A stretch of 64,000 nt of DNA. Origin: Paenibacillus rhizosphaerae (lineage in GTDB: Bacteria; Bacillota; Bacilli; Paenibacillales; Paenibacillaceae). The translations under genes were made by a program, and so were the position numbers. A model generated the notes under the pieces. That model was not told where the DNA came from and did no database searches. It was given only the letters and a program-made list of their open reading frames with translations. Numbering within the stretch: the first letter of the stretch is position 1; every line of letters begins with the position of its first letter. Positions 8,848-17,790 of this stretch are shown piece after piece. The stretch lies in NCBI RefSeq assembly GCF_014192015.1, contig NZ_JACHXJ010000002.1, positions 682,001 through 746,000 of the forward strand, given 5' to 3'.

Positions 8848-10359
8848 ATGGCTGAGCGTGAATTTTTACTGGAAATGAACCGGATCAGCAAAGAGTTTCC
8901 CGGTGTTAAAGCGCTGGATGGGGTTACGCTGCAGGTGAGGCCCGGTACGGTTCATGCCCTGATGGGGGAGAACGGTGCCGGCAAGTCCACTTTAATGAAA
9001 TGCCTGTACGGCATTTATTCGACGGACGCGGGCGATATTGTGCTGGACGGCAACAAGGTCCAGATCAACAATTCCAAGGATGCGCTGAACCTGGGGATTT
9101 CGATGATTCATCAGGAGCTGCATCCGGTTCCTTTTCGCAATGTGATGGAAAATATTTGGCTGGGGCGTTTTCCGACAAAGGGCGCGGGATTCATCCGGTT
9201 CATTGACCATAAAAAAATGTACCGGGATACGAAAGAGCTGTTCAAGCAGCTGGATATCGACATCGAGCCGGACGTGATGGTCGGCAAACTGTCGGTATCC
9301 AAGATCCAGTCCATTGAAATCGCCAAGGCGGTGTCCTTCCATGCGCGGGTCATCATCATGGACGAACCGACGTCGTCCTTAACCGGCGTGGAAGTGGAGC
9401 ATTTATTCCGCATCATCCGCGACCTGAAGAAACGCGGGGTGGCCATCATCTACATCTCGCACAAAATGGAGGAAATTTTGCGAATTTCCGACGATGTCAC
9501 GATTATGCGCGACGGCAGCAAAATCGGCACGTGGCCGGCCAGCGAGCTGACCACAGACATGATTATCGCGAAGATGGTCGGACGGGACCTGACACACCGG
9601 TTTCCGGAGAAAGAAAACGTGCCGGGCGATGTGATTTTGAAGGTAGAAGGAGTGACTTCGCCCATTCCGAAATCGTTTAAAGACATTTCCTTTGAGCTGC
9701 GCAAAGGTGAAATTCTCGGCATCGGGGGCCTGGTAGGCGCCCAGCGAACCGAGCTGATCGAAGCGCTGTTCGGGTTGAGGGATATCGTATCGGGCTCCAT
9801 TTCCCTGAACGGCAGGCCGGTGAAGATCAAGTCGCCGGAGGATGCGAAAAGGCTCGGAATGGCGCTGCTGACGGAAGAACGGAGGGTCACCGGCATCTTC
9901 TCCGTTCTGCCCGTGCACGAAAACGCGGCGATCGCCAATTTGGGCAAATACCGCAAAGCACTATTCCTGCTCGACGGCAAACGCAAAAAGCAGGAAGCCG
10001 ATCACATGGTGGAAAAGCTGCGCACCAAAACGCCGACCACCCGGGCTCTGATCATGAACCTGTCCGGCGGCAACCAGCAGAAGGTGCTGCTGGCCAGATG
10101 GCTGTTGACCGAACCGGAAATTCTGCTGCTGGATGAGCCGACAAGGGGAATCGACGTCGGGGCGAAGTTTGAAATTTATACGATCATCAAGGACCTGGCG
10201 AAACAGGGGAAAAGCATCATTATGATCTCCTCGGAAATGCCTGAGCTGCTCGGCATGTCGGACCGGATCATGGTGATGTCTGAAGGAAGGCTGACCGGCA
10301 TCGTGGACGGAAGCAGCGCCACGGAAGAAGAAATCATGCGTCTGGCCGCCCAGCATTAA
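8848..10359 (+). CDS. mglA: Galactose ABC importer ATPase MglA
   Basis: A 503-residue ATPase with two ABC cassettes, the CUT2-family arrangement. The first has a full Walker A (GENGAGKST, near residue 39) and Walker B IIMDEPTSSLT. The second has a degenerate Walker A region (GLVGAQRTEL) but intact signature LSGGNQQKV and Walker B LLLDEPTRGID, as in RbsA/MglA. It hydrolyses ATP at the inner face of the membrane to drive sugar import through MglC. Ribosome binding site GGAGCGGAAG precedes the ATG. It is the middle gene of mglBAC, 24 bases before mglC. Confidence 0.95.
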   Translation: MAEREFLLEMNRISKEFPGVKALDGVTLQVRPGTVHALMGENGAGKSTLMKCLYGIYSTDAGDIVLDGNKVQINNSKDALNLGISMIHQELHPVPFRNVMENIWLGRFPTKGAGFIRFIDHKKMYRDTKELFKQLDIDIEPDVMVGKLSVSKIQSIEIAKAVSFHARVIIMDEPTSSLTGVEVEHLFRIIRDLKKRGVAIIYISHKMEEILRISDDVTIMRDGSKIGTWPASELTTDMIIAKMVGRDLTHRFPEKENVPGDVILKVEGVTSPIPKSFKDISFELRKGEILGIGGLVGAQRTELIEALFGLRDIVSGSISLNGRPVKIKSPEDAKRLGMALLTEERRVTGIFSVLPVHENAAIANLGKYRKALFLLDGKRKKQEADHMVEKLRTKTPTTRALIMNLSGGNQQKVLLARWLLTEPEILLLDEPTRGIDVGAKFEIYTIIKDLAKQGKSIIMISSEMPELLGMSDRIMVMSEGRLTGIVDGSSATEEEIMRLAAQH

Positions 10360-10383
10360 GGGAACGCCGAAGGAGGAACAAAC

Positions 10384-11412
10384 ATGCTGAACACCAATAA
10401 AATCAACACAGGCAGGAGATTTCAGGGATTTGCCTCGCAGTATGCGATTTACATCGTACTGGTGCTGCTCATCATCGGGATCACGATCTACAATCCTTCT
10501 TTCCTGTCCGTTAATTCGCTGCGGGACATTCTGATTCAGTCATCGACGCGCGCGATCATTGCGCTGGGCGTTGCGTTCATATTGATTACGGCCGGAACCG
10601 ACTTGTCGGCAGGCCGGATCGTCGGCTTGACCGCGGTTATTTCGGCATCCATGCTGCAGAGCTCGGACTACGCGGCACGATTTTTTCCGAACCTGCCGCA
10701 TCTTCATGTATTGCTGCCCATTGCCTTGGCCATCCTCGCCGGCCTGCTGTGCGGGTTGGTTAACGGTCTCGTCGTCTCGAAGCTAAACGTTCCGCCGTTT
10801 ATCGCCACGCTCGGTACAATGGTTGCGGTCTACGGCCTGAACTCGCTGTATTTCGATATGGAGCCGAACAATTCCCAGCCGATCGGGGGTCTGCGCAAAG
10901 ACTTCACCGCGATTGGAACGGGATATATCGGCGAAGGGCAGTATTCCGTGCCTTATATCGTGCTGATCGCCATTTTCGTGGCGTTCATCGTCTGGGTCAT
11001 ATTTACGAAAACGAAGCTTGGAAAATACATGTACGCGATCGGCGGCAATATCCAGGCCGCTAAGGTATCGGGCATCAACGTCGCCAAGTACTTGATTTAT
11101 ATCTATGCCATCGCAGGCGCCCTGTACGGGCTGGCGGGAGTGCTCGAAGCCTCCAGAACGGGCGGCGCAACGAACAACTACGGGAATATGTACGAACTCG
11201 ACGCCATTGCGGCTTGCGTCGTCGGCGGGGTATCCACCACCGGGGGTATCGGTACGGTGCCCGGCGTCATGGTGGGCGTGCTGATCTTCACGATCATCAA
11301 CTATGGCCTGACCTTTATCGGCATCAGCCCTTACTGGCAGCTCATCATTAAGGGATTGATCATCGTAGCGGCCGTGGCTTTCGATATGCGGAAGTATGCT
11401 GCCAAAAAGTAA
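10384..11412 (+). CDS. mglC: Galactose ABC importer permease MglC
   Basis: A 342-residue membrane protein of the CUT2 (ribose/galactose) permease family with about ten hydrophobic segments. Family landmarks are IALGVAFILITAGTDLSAGRIVGL, NVPPFIATLGTM, YAIGGNIQAAKVSGINV (contact with the ATPase) and GGVSTTGGIGTVPG. It forms the translocation channel as a dimer. Start ATG at 10384 follows AAGGAGG. It is the last gene of the mgl operon and is followed by a terminator. Confidence 0.95.
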   Translation: MLNTNKINTGRRFQGFASQYAIYIVLVLLIIGITIYNPSFLSVNSLRDILIQSSTRAIIALGVAFILITAGTDLSAGRIVGLTAVISASMLQSSDYAARFFPNLPHLHVLLPIALAILAGLLCGLVNGLVVSKLNVPPFIATLGTMVAVYGLNSLYFDMEPNNSQPIGGLRKDFTAIGTGYIGEGQYSVPYIVLIAIFVAFIVWVIFTKTKLGKYMYAIGGNIQAAKVSGINVAKYLIYIYAIAGALYGLAGVLEASRTGGATNNYGNMYELDAIAACVVGGVSTTGGIGTVPGVMVGVLIFTIINYGLTFIGISPYWQLIIKGLIIVAAVAFDMRKYAAKK

Positions 11413-11448
11413 TATTGCGATAAAGTAATAGACCTTTATCGTTATGCG

Positions 11449-11487
11449 AACAAGCTGCGGCACCTTATGCTGCGGCTTGTTTGTGCT
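11449..11487 (+). terminator. Terminator after mglC
   Basis: A 14-base stem with G.U pairs (AACAAGCTGCGGCA at 11449-11462 with TGCTGCGGCTTGTT at 11468-11481), followed by TTGTG. A smaller hairpin (CGATAAA/TTTATCG) lies just before it. Confidence 0.7.
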
Positions 11488-11592
11488 GGCCGGGTTCGGC
11501 GGAGGAAAGAACGGTTGGTTTATTAAAGGCGGTTTGCCAATATTTGAGGCGTAGCCAAAAGAAACAAACATGTTACAATGTGAGGGTAGATT

Positions 11593-11619
11593 GTTTACAA
11601 CTTTGTAACCTGTGTAAAC
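11593..11619 (+). promoter_or_regulatory. Inverted repeat upstream of the CAP-domain gene
   Basis: GTTTACA (11593-11599) and TGTAAAC (11613-11619) form a 7-base inverted repeat about 50 bases before the coding start. It may be an operator; the cognate regulator is unknown. Confidence 0.35.
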
Positions 11620-11665
11620 GAAACCAACTTACGATATTTCACTGCGAAAAGGAGATGTTTGCAAG

Positions 11666-12412
11666 ATGAAAAACAGAATGATGAAGACCATTGCCGGAGG
11701 AGCTTTCGCTGCCGTACTGGCTGCAGGACTGATCGGGTCCGGATCTGCATCAGCCGCTTCTGCCACCTCCGCCCCTCAAAAACAAGATCTTGGCAGCCTG
11801 CAGGCTTACCTGGAGCAGCTGCTGCAAAATAACGGCGGTTCATTTAACTGGAATTTCGTGTACGAGCTGCCTTCCAATGGGCAAGCAAACGTACCGACGG
11901 GAACGGACAAGCCGACGACGAGCAAACCGTCCACACCGCAAACAAGCAAGCCTTCGACTCCACAGACGAGCAAGCCGTCGACGCCAACGACTACGACGCC
12001 TTCGACTCCGTCCAATAACAGCGGAAGCAACACGGCGGACAAGTCCGGCTATGCCGCAGAGGTCATCAAGCTGGTTAACCAGGAACGTGCGAAAGCCGGC
12101 CTCGGTGCGCTGAAGGAAAATACGAAGCTGTCGGGCATGGCGATGGACAAAGCAAAAGACATGTACAGCAACAATTACTTTGACCACAATTCTCCAACGT
12201 ACGGATCTCCGTTTGACATGATGAAGAAGTACGGCATTTCTTACAGCTATGCCGGCGAGAATATCGCCAAAGGCCAAAAGGATCCGGCTGACGTCATGAA
12301 TGCGTGGATGAACAGCGAAGGACACCGCGCAAACATTTTGAACAGCCATTACACCACGATCGGCGTGGCCTACTATAACGGAGTTTGGGTTCAAGAATTT
12401 ATTGCGAACTAA
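11666..12412 (+). CDS. Secreted CAP/SCP-domain protein (YkwD-like)
   Basis: A 248-residue exported protein: signal peptide residues 1-30 ending ASA, a linker with threonine/serine/proline repeats (SKPSTPQT repeated, residues 82-115), then a C-terminal CAP domain of about 125 residues. CAP hallmarks are VNQERAKAGL, YFDHNSP, GENIAKGQ and HRANILNSHYTTIGVAY. Bacillus homologues are spore-coat or cell-surface associated; the biochemical function of bacterial CAP domains is not settled. Ribosome binding site AAAGGAGA precedes the ATG at a spacing slightly longer than usual. The Thr-Pro rich linker suggests the domain is held away from the wall. Single-gene unit with its own terminator. Confidence 0.9.
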   Translation: MKNRMMKTIAGGAFAAVLAAGLIGSGSASAASATSAPQKQDLGSLQAYLEQLLQNNGGSFNWNFVYELPSNGQANVPTGTDKPTTSKPSTPQTSKPSTPQTSKPSTPTTTTPSTPSNNSGSNTADKSGYAAEVIKLVNQERAKAGLGALKENTKLSGMAMDKAKDMYSNNYFDHNSPTYGSPFDMMKKYGISYSYAGENIAKGQKDPADVMNAWMNSEGHRANILNSHYTTIGVAYYNGVWVQEFIAN

Positions 12413-12432
12413 TCATTCATATCATCATAAAC

Positions 12433-12477
12433 AAAAGGGGTGCCCCAATGGCCTTTCGGCCAGGGGTACCCCTTTAA
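12433..12477 (+). terminator. Terminator after the CAP-domain gene
   Basis: Long compound hairpin: AAAGGGGTGCCCC pairs with GGGGTACCCCTTT, with an inner GGCC-TTTC-GGCC stem, followed by a T-rich tract. Confidence 0.8.
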
Positions 12478-12554
12478 CTTTTTATGGTCCGGTCAATCCT
12501 TCGTAAAGATGGAAAACCGGTTTTGGCCGGTGAGTCCTATGAGGCATCCAGATT

Positions 12555-12598
12555 GAAAAAAGCAGAAACCGCATGCTTCAGCATACGACTTCTGCTTT
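12555..12598 (-). terminator. Terminator of the tRNA-Lys gene
   Basis: Read on the minus strand, GCAGAAGTCGTATGC pairs with GCATGCGGTTTCTGC and is followed by six T. It lies directly downstream of the tRNA on that strand. Confidence 0.75.
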
Positions 12599-12600
12599 GA

Positions 12601-12673
12601 TGGGTTATGCAGGGGTCGAACCTGCGACCTGCCGATTAAGAGTCGGCTGCTCTACCAGCTAAGCTAATAACCC
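12601..12673 (-). tRNA. tRNA-Lys (anticodon CTT)
   Basis: On the minus strand a complete cloverleaf can be drawn. Acceptor stem GGGTTAT/ATAACCC with discriminator A, D-arm with GCTGGTAGAGC, anticodon stem GCCGA/TCGGC around loop CTCTTAA giving anticodon CTT (reads AAG), and a T-arm with GGTTCGACCC. The 3' CCA is not encoded. Length is 73 bases. It is alone rather than in a tRNA cluster and has its own terminator. Confidence 0.95.
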
Positions 12674-12867
12674 GCGTCATCTAACAATGTGATTATTATA
12701 ACTCCGTTCTTCTTAAATATCTATTATGTTCACAAAATTGACAAAAAGGACTGGCGCTAAAACAGGGAATATGGCATGATTTGCAAATTGACTGGAGAAG
12801 TTTTATGTTTATGTACATAACGTTTACGGAAACGACCGTTCAGATTGATCTGTGGAGGGATTATGTC

Positions 12868-13716
12868 TTGAGTTCATCGAAGTGGATTTGGCGGATTATC
12901 GGCATTCTGTCCATCGCGGCAACGCTCCTCCTCATCGCCGGCTTCGCTTATGCGGTACAGGATATCAACCATCCCCAAGGCAGCAAGCTAAACCTGTCGG
13001 CTCCTTCCGCCAAACCAGAAGGGACGGCACCGGGCAATATCGAACAGAAAAAAGAGCTGAAGGCAGCGGTGATCGGCGACTCTCTGGCCAAAGGAACCGG
13101 CGACAGCACCGGAAGCGGCTTCGCGCGGCGAAGTGTGACCAAGCTGGCGGAGGCTACAGGCAAGAAGGTGACTCTGCTGAACAATCTCGGCATTAACGGG
13201 CTGACCACATCCGGACTGCTTCCGAAGCTGAAGGAACAAGGAACCCGATACGTGCTCGGCGAGGCGGACATCATCCTGTTGTCCATCGGGGGCAATGATT
13301 TGTTCCAGGGGGCGGATCTGCTGTCAGGCAGCCAGACCGGTACCGCAGTCAACGACGGAGAGGCTGCGGATCTGGATCCTGATGAGCTGCTGGAAGCGCT
13401 GCCCGAGGCGAAGAAACAGCTGCAGCATATTTTGGAGCAAATCCGGAAAATCAACCCCGGTGCGCTTATTATTTACGTCGGGCTCTACAATCCGTTTGAA
13501 GACGTACAGGATCTTAAAGTGGTCGGTAATCAGGCCGTTTCGGAGTGGAACAGCGCGGCGCTCACGGTCATTAATAAATATGACAACATGACGCTTGTTC
13601 CGACGTTCGACCTTTTTCAGCACAATTTGAACAAGTATTTGTCGACGGATCATTTTCATCCGAACGATCAAGGATATGAGCGGATTGCCGAGCGGATCGT
13701 GCAGGGAATGTTGTGA
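12868..13716 (+). CDS. SGNH/GDSL-family hydrolase, membrane-anchored
   Basis: A 282-residue protein with an N-terminal membrane anchor (about residues 5-30) and an extracellular SGNH hydrolase domain. Block I AVIGDSLAKGTGD carries the nucleophile serine, block III SIGGNDLF the oxyanion asparagine, and block V DHFHPNDQGY the Asp-His pair. It is probably an esterase or lipase acting at the outer surface, similar to Bacillus YpmR. The TTG start at 12868 is supported by GGAGGG at 12854-12859, 8 bases away; an ATG at 12781 in the same frame has no such site and would add residues before the anchor. Substrate unknown. Confidence 0.87.
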   Translation: MSSSKWIWRIIGILSIAATLLLIAGFAYAVQDINHPQGSKLNLSAPSAKPEGTAPGNIEQKKELKAAVIGDSLAKGTGDSTGSGFARRSVTKLAEATGKKVTLLNNLGINGLTTSGLLPKLKEQGTRYVLGEADIILLSIGGNDLFQGADLLSGSQTGTAVNDGEAADLDPDELLEALPEAKKQLQHILEQIRKINPGALIIYVGLYNPFEDVQDLKVVGNQAVSEWNSAALTVINKYDNMTLVPTFDLFQHNLNKYLSTDHFHPNDQGYERIAERIVQGML

Positions 13717-13749
13717 GAAAGAAGCGGGAAAGGGGCGTCAGGCGCGCAT

Positions 13750-14733
13750 ATGGCTGAAGGAAGCATCTTGAAATCGCAGGATGACGTCGTTCTGTCGGTG
13801 GAGCATGTGAAGAAGAAGATCGGACGGAAGTGGATCATTCACGATGTCACCTTCGACGTTCGGGAGGGCGAAGTGTTCGGCTTTCTGGGCCCGAACGGGG
13901 CCGGCAAAACGACGACCATCCGCATGCTGGTGGATTTGATCAAGCCGACCAACGGCGTCATCCGTGTGTGCGGATACGACGTGAACAAGAATCAGGAGCA
14001 GGCGCTCCGGTTTGTAGGCTCGATCGTCGAAAACCCGGAGGCGTATACTTATTTGACAGGATGGGAGAACCTCGAGCATTTTGCCCGGATGCAGCGCGGC
14101 ATAGACCGTCAGCGCATTCAGGAAGTGGTTGATATCGTCAGGCTCGACCAGCGCATTCACGACAAAGTGAGCACGTACTCGCTCGGGATGAGGCAGCGGC
14201 TCGGCATCGCCCAAGCCCTTCTGGGACGGCCCAAGCTGCTGATCTTGGATGAGCCTACCAATGGGCTCGATCCGAAAGGAATCAAGGAGTTGAGACAGTT
14301 TATCCGCCAGCTGGCCGATGAAGGGCTCGCCGTGTTTGTGTCCAGCCACCTGCTGAGCGAGATCCAACTGCTGTGCGACCGGGTGGCCATCATCAGCAAG
14401 GGGCGCGTATTGGCAGTGGGTCCTGTTGAGGAGCTGGTATCGGAAAATGCCCAATATGTCATATGGGATCTCTCTCCTGTGGGAGAAGGCAGGTCCATCC
14501 TAAGCCGGCAGGCAGGCGTAGAGGTGATTTCGGACGCTGAAGAGGTGCTTGATGACGCCATCATCGCCGGTATGGGGCAGGAAGCGATCGTGACCCGGAT
14601 GGACGAAGAGCATGTCGCCTCCATCATCAGACAGCTCGTTTCAGCAGGGATTGAAGTCAAGGGCGTGCACAAAATTAATCCGACTTTGGAACAGCTGTTC
14701 CTCAAGATGACGGAAGGTGAGAGCATTGATTAA
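13750..14733 (+). CDS. ABC-2 exporter ATP-binding protein
   Basis: A 327-residue ATPase with all ABC motifs: Walker A GPNGAGKTTT, Q-loop region, signature YSLGMRQRL, Walker B LLILDEPTNGLDP and H-loop SSHLLSE. After residue 230 comes the extra C-terminal domain common in Bcr/Nat-type export ATPases. It pairs with the overlapping permease gene next to it and powers export of an unknown compound (candidates include antibiotics, peptides or sodium ions). The gene begins 33 bases after the SGNH hydrolase, so the three may be one operon, though a functional link is not evident. Confidence 0.9.
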   Translation: MAEGSILKSQDDVVLSVEHVKKKIGRKWIIHDVTFDVREGEVFGFLGPNGAGKTTTIRMLVDLIKPTNGVIRVCGYDVNKNQEQALRFVGSIVENPEAYTYLTGWENLEHFARMQRGIDRQRIQEVVDIVRLDQRIHDKVSTYSLGMRQRLGIAQALLGRPKLLILDEPTNGLDPKGIKELRQFIRQLADEGLAVFVSSHLLSEIQLLCDRVAIISKGRVLAVGPVEELVSENAQYVIWDLSPVGEGRSILSRQAGVEVISDAEEVLDDAIIAGMGQEAIVTRMDEEHVASIIRQLVSAGIEVKGVHKINPTLEQLFLKMTEGESID

Positions 14734-15715
14734 CCTGCTTCCGCTGGTCAAAAACGAAACGATCAAAATTATCAAAAAGAAACGGTTTTATGTCGTTTTG
14801 CTGATCCTGATCGTCCTGGTGCCCATGTTCACCTACGCCCAGATGCGCTCGGCCGAACGGACGCGTGAGAAGTTTCACGACGATTGGCGGCTTGAAGTTC
14901 AGCAGCAGATCACCGATAATGAAAATTCACTCAGCAGCGACCGCGTTCCGGACGAATGGAAAAAGTTCCGGAAAATTTTTATCCAGCAGCTGCAGTATTA
15001 CTTGGACCATGACGTGAACCCGAACGAGCCGAACGGCGTCACCTTTACCCGCGAGTTTTTGGACAATTCCATTGCTTTGTTCATTCCGCTGCTGGTGATG
15101 GCGATCGCCTCGGATATCGTATCAGGCGAGAGAACGTCGGGAACGATCAAAATGCTGCTGACCCGACCGGTCAAAAGGTGGAAGGTGCTGCTGAGCAAAT
15201 TGATCGCGCTGGTCATGTACAACTCGTTAATCGTCGTGTCGACGGTCATCATCACGTATTTGATTTCGGGCGCGGTATTTGGCTACAAAGGCTTTACGAT
15301 TCCGGTGTTCACCGGCTTTCTCATCCGCGGCTCGGAGGTGGATATGTCCGCCGTTCATGCCGTTCCGCAGTGGGAATACCTGCTGATGCAGGCGGGTCTT
15401 GCCTGGTTCGTCAGCCTTGTCGTCGGAGTGCTCGCATTCATGGTGTCCGTGCTTGTCCGCAGTACCGCCGCAAGTATCGTCGTCATGATGGCGGCTCTGA
15501 TTGCCGGCTCTATATTGACGAACATGGCGTCCGCATGGAACAGCGCCAAATATTTATTTATGGTCAACCTGCAGCTGACCAATTACCTGTCGGGCACGCC
15601 GGCGCCGATCGAGGGTATGAGCTTGACGTTTTCCCTCATCGTGCTGACGGTTTGGGGGGCTGCTGCGATCGCAATCTCTTTCCTTGTCTTTACGAAAAGG
15701 GATATCTTGAATTAA
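14726..15715 (+). CDS. ABC-2 type exporter permease
   Basis: A 329-residue membrane protein with one N-terminal helix, a long extracytoplasmic loop of about 80 residues, then five more helices, the layout of ABC-2 (NatB-like) permeases. The phrase SDIVSGERTSGTIKMLLTRPVKR is the family's cytoplasmic coupling motif. I prefer the TTG at 14726, which lies 8 bases after GGAAGG and overlaps the ATPase stop; a GTG at 14717 is in frame but too close to the same site. It forms the export channel with the upstream ATPase. Confidence 0.88.
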   Translation: MINLLPLVKNETIKIIKKKRFYVVLLILIVLVPMFTYAQMRSAERTREKFHDDWRLEVQQQITDNENSLSSDRVPDEWKKFRKIFIQQLQYYLDHDVNPNEPNGVTFTREFLDNSIALFIPLLVMAIASDIVSGERTSGTIKMLLTRPVKRWKVLLSKLIALVMYNSLIVVSTVIITYLISGAVFGYKGFTIPVFTGFLIRGSEVDMSAVHAVPQWEYLLMQAGLAWFVSLVVGVLAFMVSVLVRSTAASIVVMMAALIAGSILTNMASAWNSAKYLFMVNLQLTNYLSGTPAPIEGMSLTFSLIVLTVWGAAAIAISFLVFTKRDILN

Positions 15716-15796
15716 AATGGACAAGGATAACAAAACATCTGTTTGCATTTTGGATGAAATTCATCCTACATAAAGATACACAAAGGGGGAGCATGA

Positions 15797-17779
15797 ATGG
15801 TCGAGCAGATCGATATGTTTGCAGAGTCATCAAAGGGCGGCCCGAACGGCCATACCGGATACGATGCTGACGACATTCAAGTGCTCGAAGGCCTGGTTGC
15901 GGTTCGCAAACGGCCAGGTATGTATATTGGCAGCACCAGCTCATCCGGACTTCATCATCTGGTATGGGAGATTGTTGATAATGCTGTAGACGAGCATTTA
16001 GCCAAATACTGCACGAGAATCGATATTACGGTACACAAAGACGGATCCATTACCGTTTTGGATAACGGGCGTGGGATACCGACCGGAATGCACAAGACGG
16101 GCATTCCTACGCCGCAGGTCGTATTTACCATCCTGCATGCCGGCGGCAAATTCGGCGGATCGGGATACAAGAAGTCGGGCGGTCTTCACGGCGTGGGCGC
16201 TTCGGTGACCAACGCGCTGTCGGAATGGCTTGAGGTGGAAATTTACCTGGGAGGCAAGATCCACCGGATGCGTTTTGAATATTGGCAGGATAAGAACGGT
16301 AAGGAGCATGTCGGCGAGCCGGTGACCGGTCTGGAAGTGCTGGGCAATACGAACAAGACCGGCACCAAGGTGACGTTTAAGCCTGACGCGCGGGTGTTCC
16401 AGAGCGGTATCAACGTGAGTTACGATACTCTTGCCGAACGGCTTCAGGAAATTGCGTTTCTGAACTCCGGGCTGCGGATCGTCCTGAAGGACGAGCGTGC
16501 GGACCGCCAGGACGAGTTTTTCTATGAAGGCGGCGCCAGCCAGTTCGTCGAATTTCTGAACGAAGGCAAAGACGTCATGCATGATGTTATTCACTTCTAT
16601 GGGGAAAAGGAAGACGTCGAAGTTGAGGTAGCGCTGCAGTACAACGCCGGTTATACCGAAACGATCGCTTCCTTCGTGAACTCGATTCCGACGCGCGGCG
16701 GGGGTACGCATGAAACGGGCTTTAAAACCGCCTACACGCGCGTGATGAACGATTACGCCCGCAAAAATCACATGCTGAAGGAAAAGGACAAAAACCTGGA
16801 GGGCAACGATCTGCGCGAAGGCATGATGGCGGTCATCAGCGTTAAGATGGCCGAGGTCGAATTCGTGGGTCAGACCAAAGACCAGCTCGGCAGCGCTTCC
16901 GCGCGGAGCACCGTCGATGCGGTCGTGTCGGAGAAAATGCAGATTTTCCTCGAAGAAAATCCGCAGGTGGCCCAGACGCTGATCAAAAAGGCGATTCAGG
17001 CCTCCAAAGCGAGGGAAGCCGCGCGTAAAGCCCGCGACGACATGCGCAGCGGCAAGAAGCGCAGCGAGAGCTCTAATCTTGGCGGCAAGCTGGCGCCGGC
17101 GCAGTCGAAGGATTTTACCCGTACAGAGCTGTTTGTCGTGGAAGGAAACTCCGCAGGCGGATCGGCCAAGCAGGGCCGGGATTCCAAAATTCAGGCGATC
17201 CTTCCGCTGAAGGGGAAGCCGATGAATCCGGAGAAGGCGAAGCTCGCCGACATTATGAAGAACGAAGAATACCGGATGATTATTTCGGCCATCGGGGCCG
17301 GCATCGGCAACGAGTTTGAGATCGAAGACAGCAATTACTCCAAAATTATTATTATGACCGACGCAGATACGGACGGAGCGCACATTCAAGTGCTGCTGCT
17401 GACCTTTTTCTACCGTTACATGAAGCCGCTGATCGATGCCGGAAGAGTGTATATCGCTCAGCCTCCGCTGTACAAAATTACACGGAAATCCGGCAAGCTG
17501 GAGACGGTCCGTTATGCATATAACGACGAGCAGCTGCAAAACTATTTAAAAGAATTCGGTAAAAATTACGAGCTTCAGCGCTACAAGGGACTCGGCGAGA
17601 TGAACCCCGAACAGCTGTGGGAAACGACGATGAACCCGGACACCAGAACGCTGCTGCAGGTGCAGATCGAGGACGCCGCCAAGGCCGAACGGCGCGTCTC
17701 CACGCTCATGGGCGACAAGATTGATCCGCGCAAGCGCTGGATCGTGGAAAACGTGGACTTTAGAGAGTTCGAGGAATAG
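15797..17779 (+). CDS. parE: DNA topoisomerase IV subunit B
   Basis: A 660-residue GHKL-ATPase/TOPRIM subunit that decatenates daughter chromosomes with ParC. The N-terminal ATP site shows [19 protein letters not shown] and [15 protein letters not shown]. The TOPRIM domain shows [20 protein letters not shown] and the C-terminal [10 protein letters not shown]. Length and the pairing with parC 11 bases downstream, away from any dnaA/recF context, favour ParE over GyrB. ATG at 15797 follows AAGGGGGA by 6 bases; a nearby ATG at 15793 is out of frame. The gene is essential in relatives. Confidence 0.95.
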   Translation: MVEQIDMFAESSKGGPNGHTGYDADDIQVLEGLVAVRKRPGMYIGSTSSSGLHHLVWEIVDNAVDEHLAKYCTRIDITVHKDGSITVLDNGRGIPTGMHKTGIPTPQVVFTILHAGGKFGGSGYKKSGGLHGVGASVTNALSEWLEVEIYLGGKIHRMRFEYWQDKNGKEHVGEPVTGLEVLGNTNKTGTKVTFKPDARVFQSGINVSYDTLAERLQEIAFLNSGLRIVLKDERADRQDEFFYEGGASQFVEFLNEGKDVMHDVIHFYGEKEDVEVEVALQYNAGYTETIASFVNSIPTRGGGTHETGFKTAYTRVMNDYARKNHMLKEKDKNLEGNDLREGMMAVISVKMAEVEFVGQTKDQLGSASARSTVDAVVSEKMQIFLEENPQVAQTLIKKAIQASKAREAARKARDDMRSGKKRSESSNLGGKLAPAQSKDFTRTELFVVEGNSAGGSAKQGRDSKIQAILPLKGKPMNPEKAKLADIMKNEEYRMIISAIGAGIGNEFEIEDSNYSKIIIMTDADTDGAHIQVLLLTFFYRYMKPLIDAGRVYIAQPPLYKITRKSGKLETVRYAYNDEQLQNYLKEFGKNYELQRYKGLGEMNPEQLWETTMNPDTRTLLQVQIEDAAKAERRVSTLMGDKIDPRKRWIVENVDFREFEE

Positions 17780-17790
17780 AAGGTGAATGG

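Noticed and set aside
11604..11618. WalR box upstream of the CAP-domain gene
   Set aside because: TGTAAC and TGTAAA half-sites are present but separated by 3 instead of 5 bases; kept only as an inverted repeat.
15998..17539. 513-codon open frame on the minus strand within parE
   Set aside because: Antisense shadow created by high GC codon usage; parE is unambiguous.
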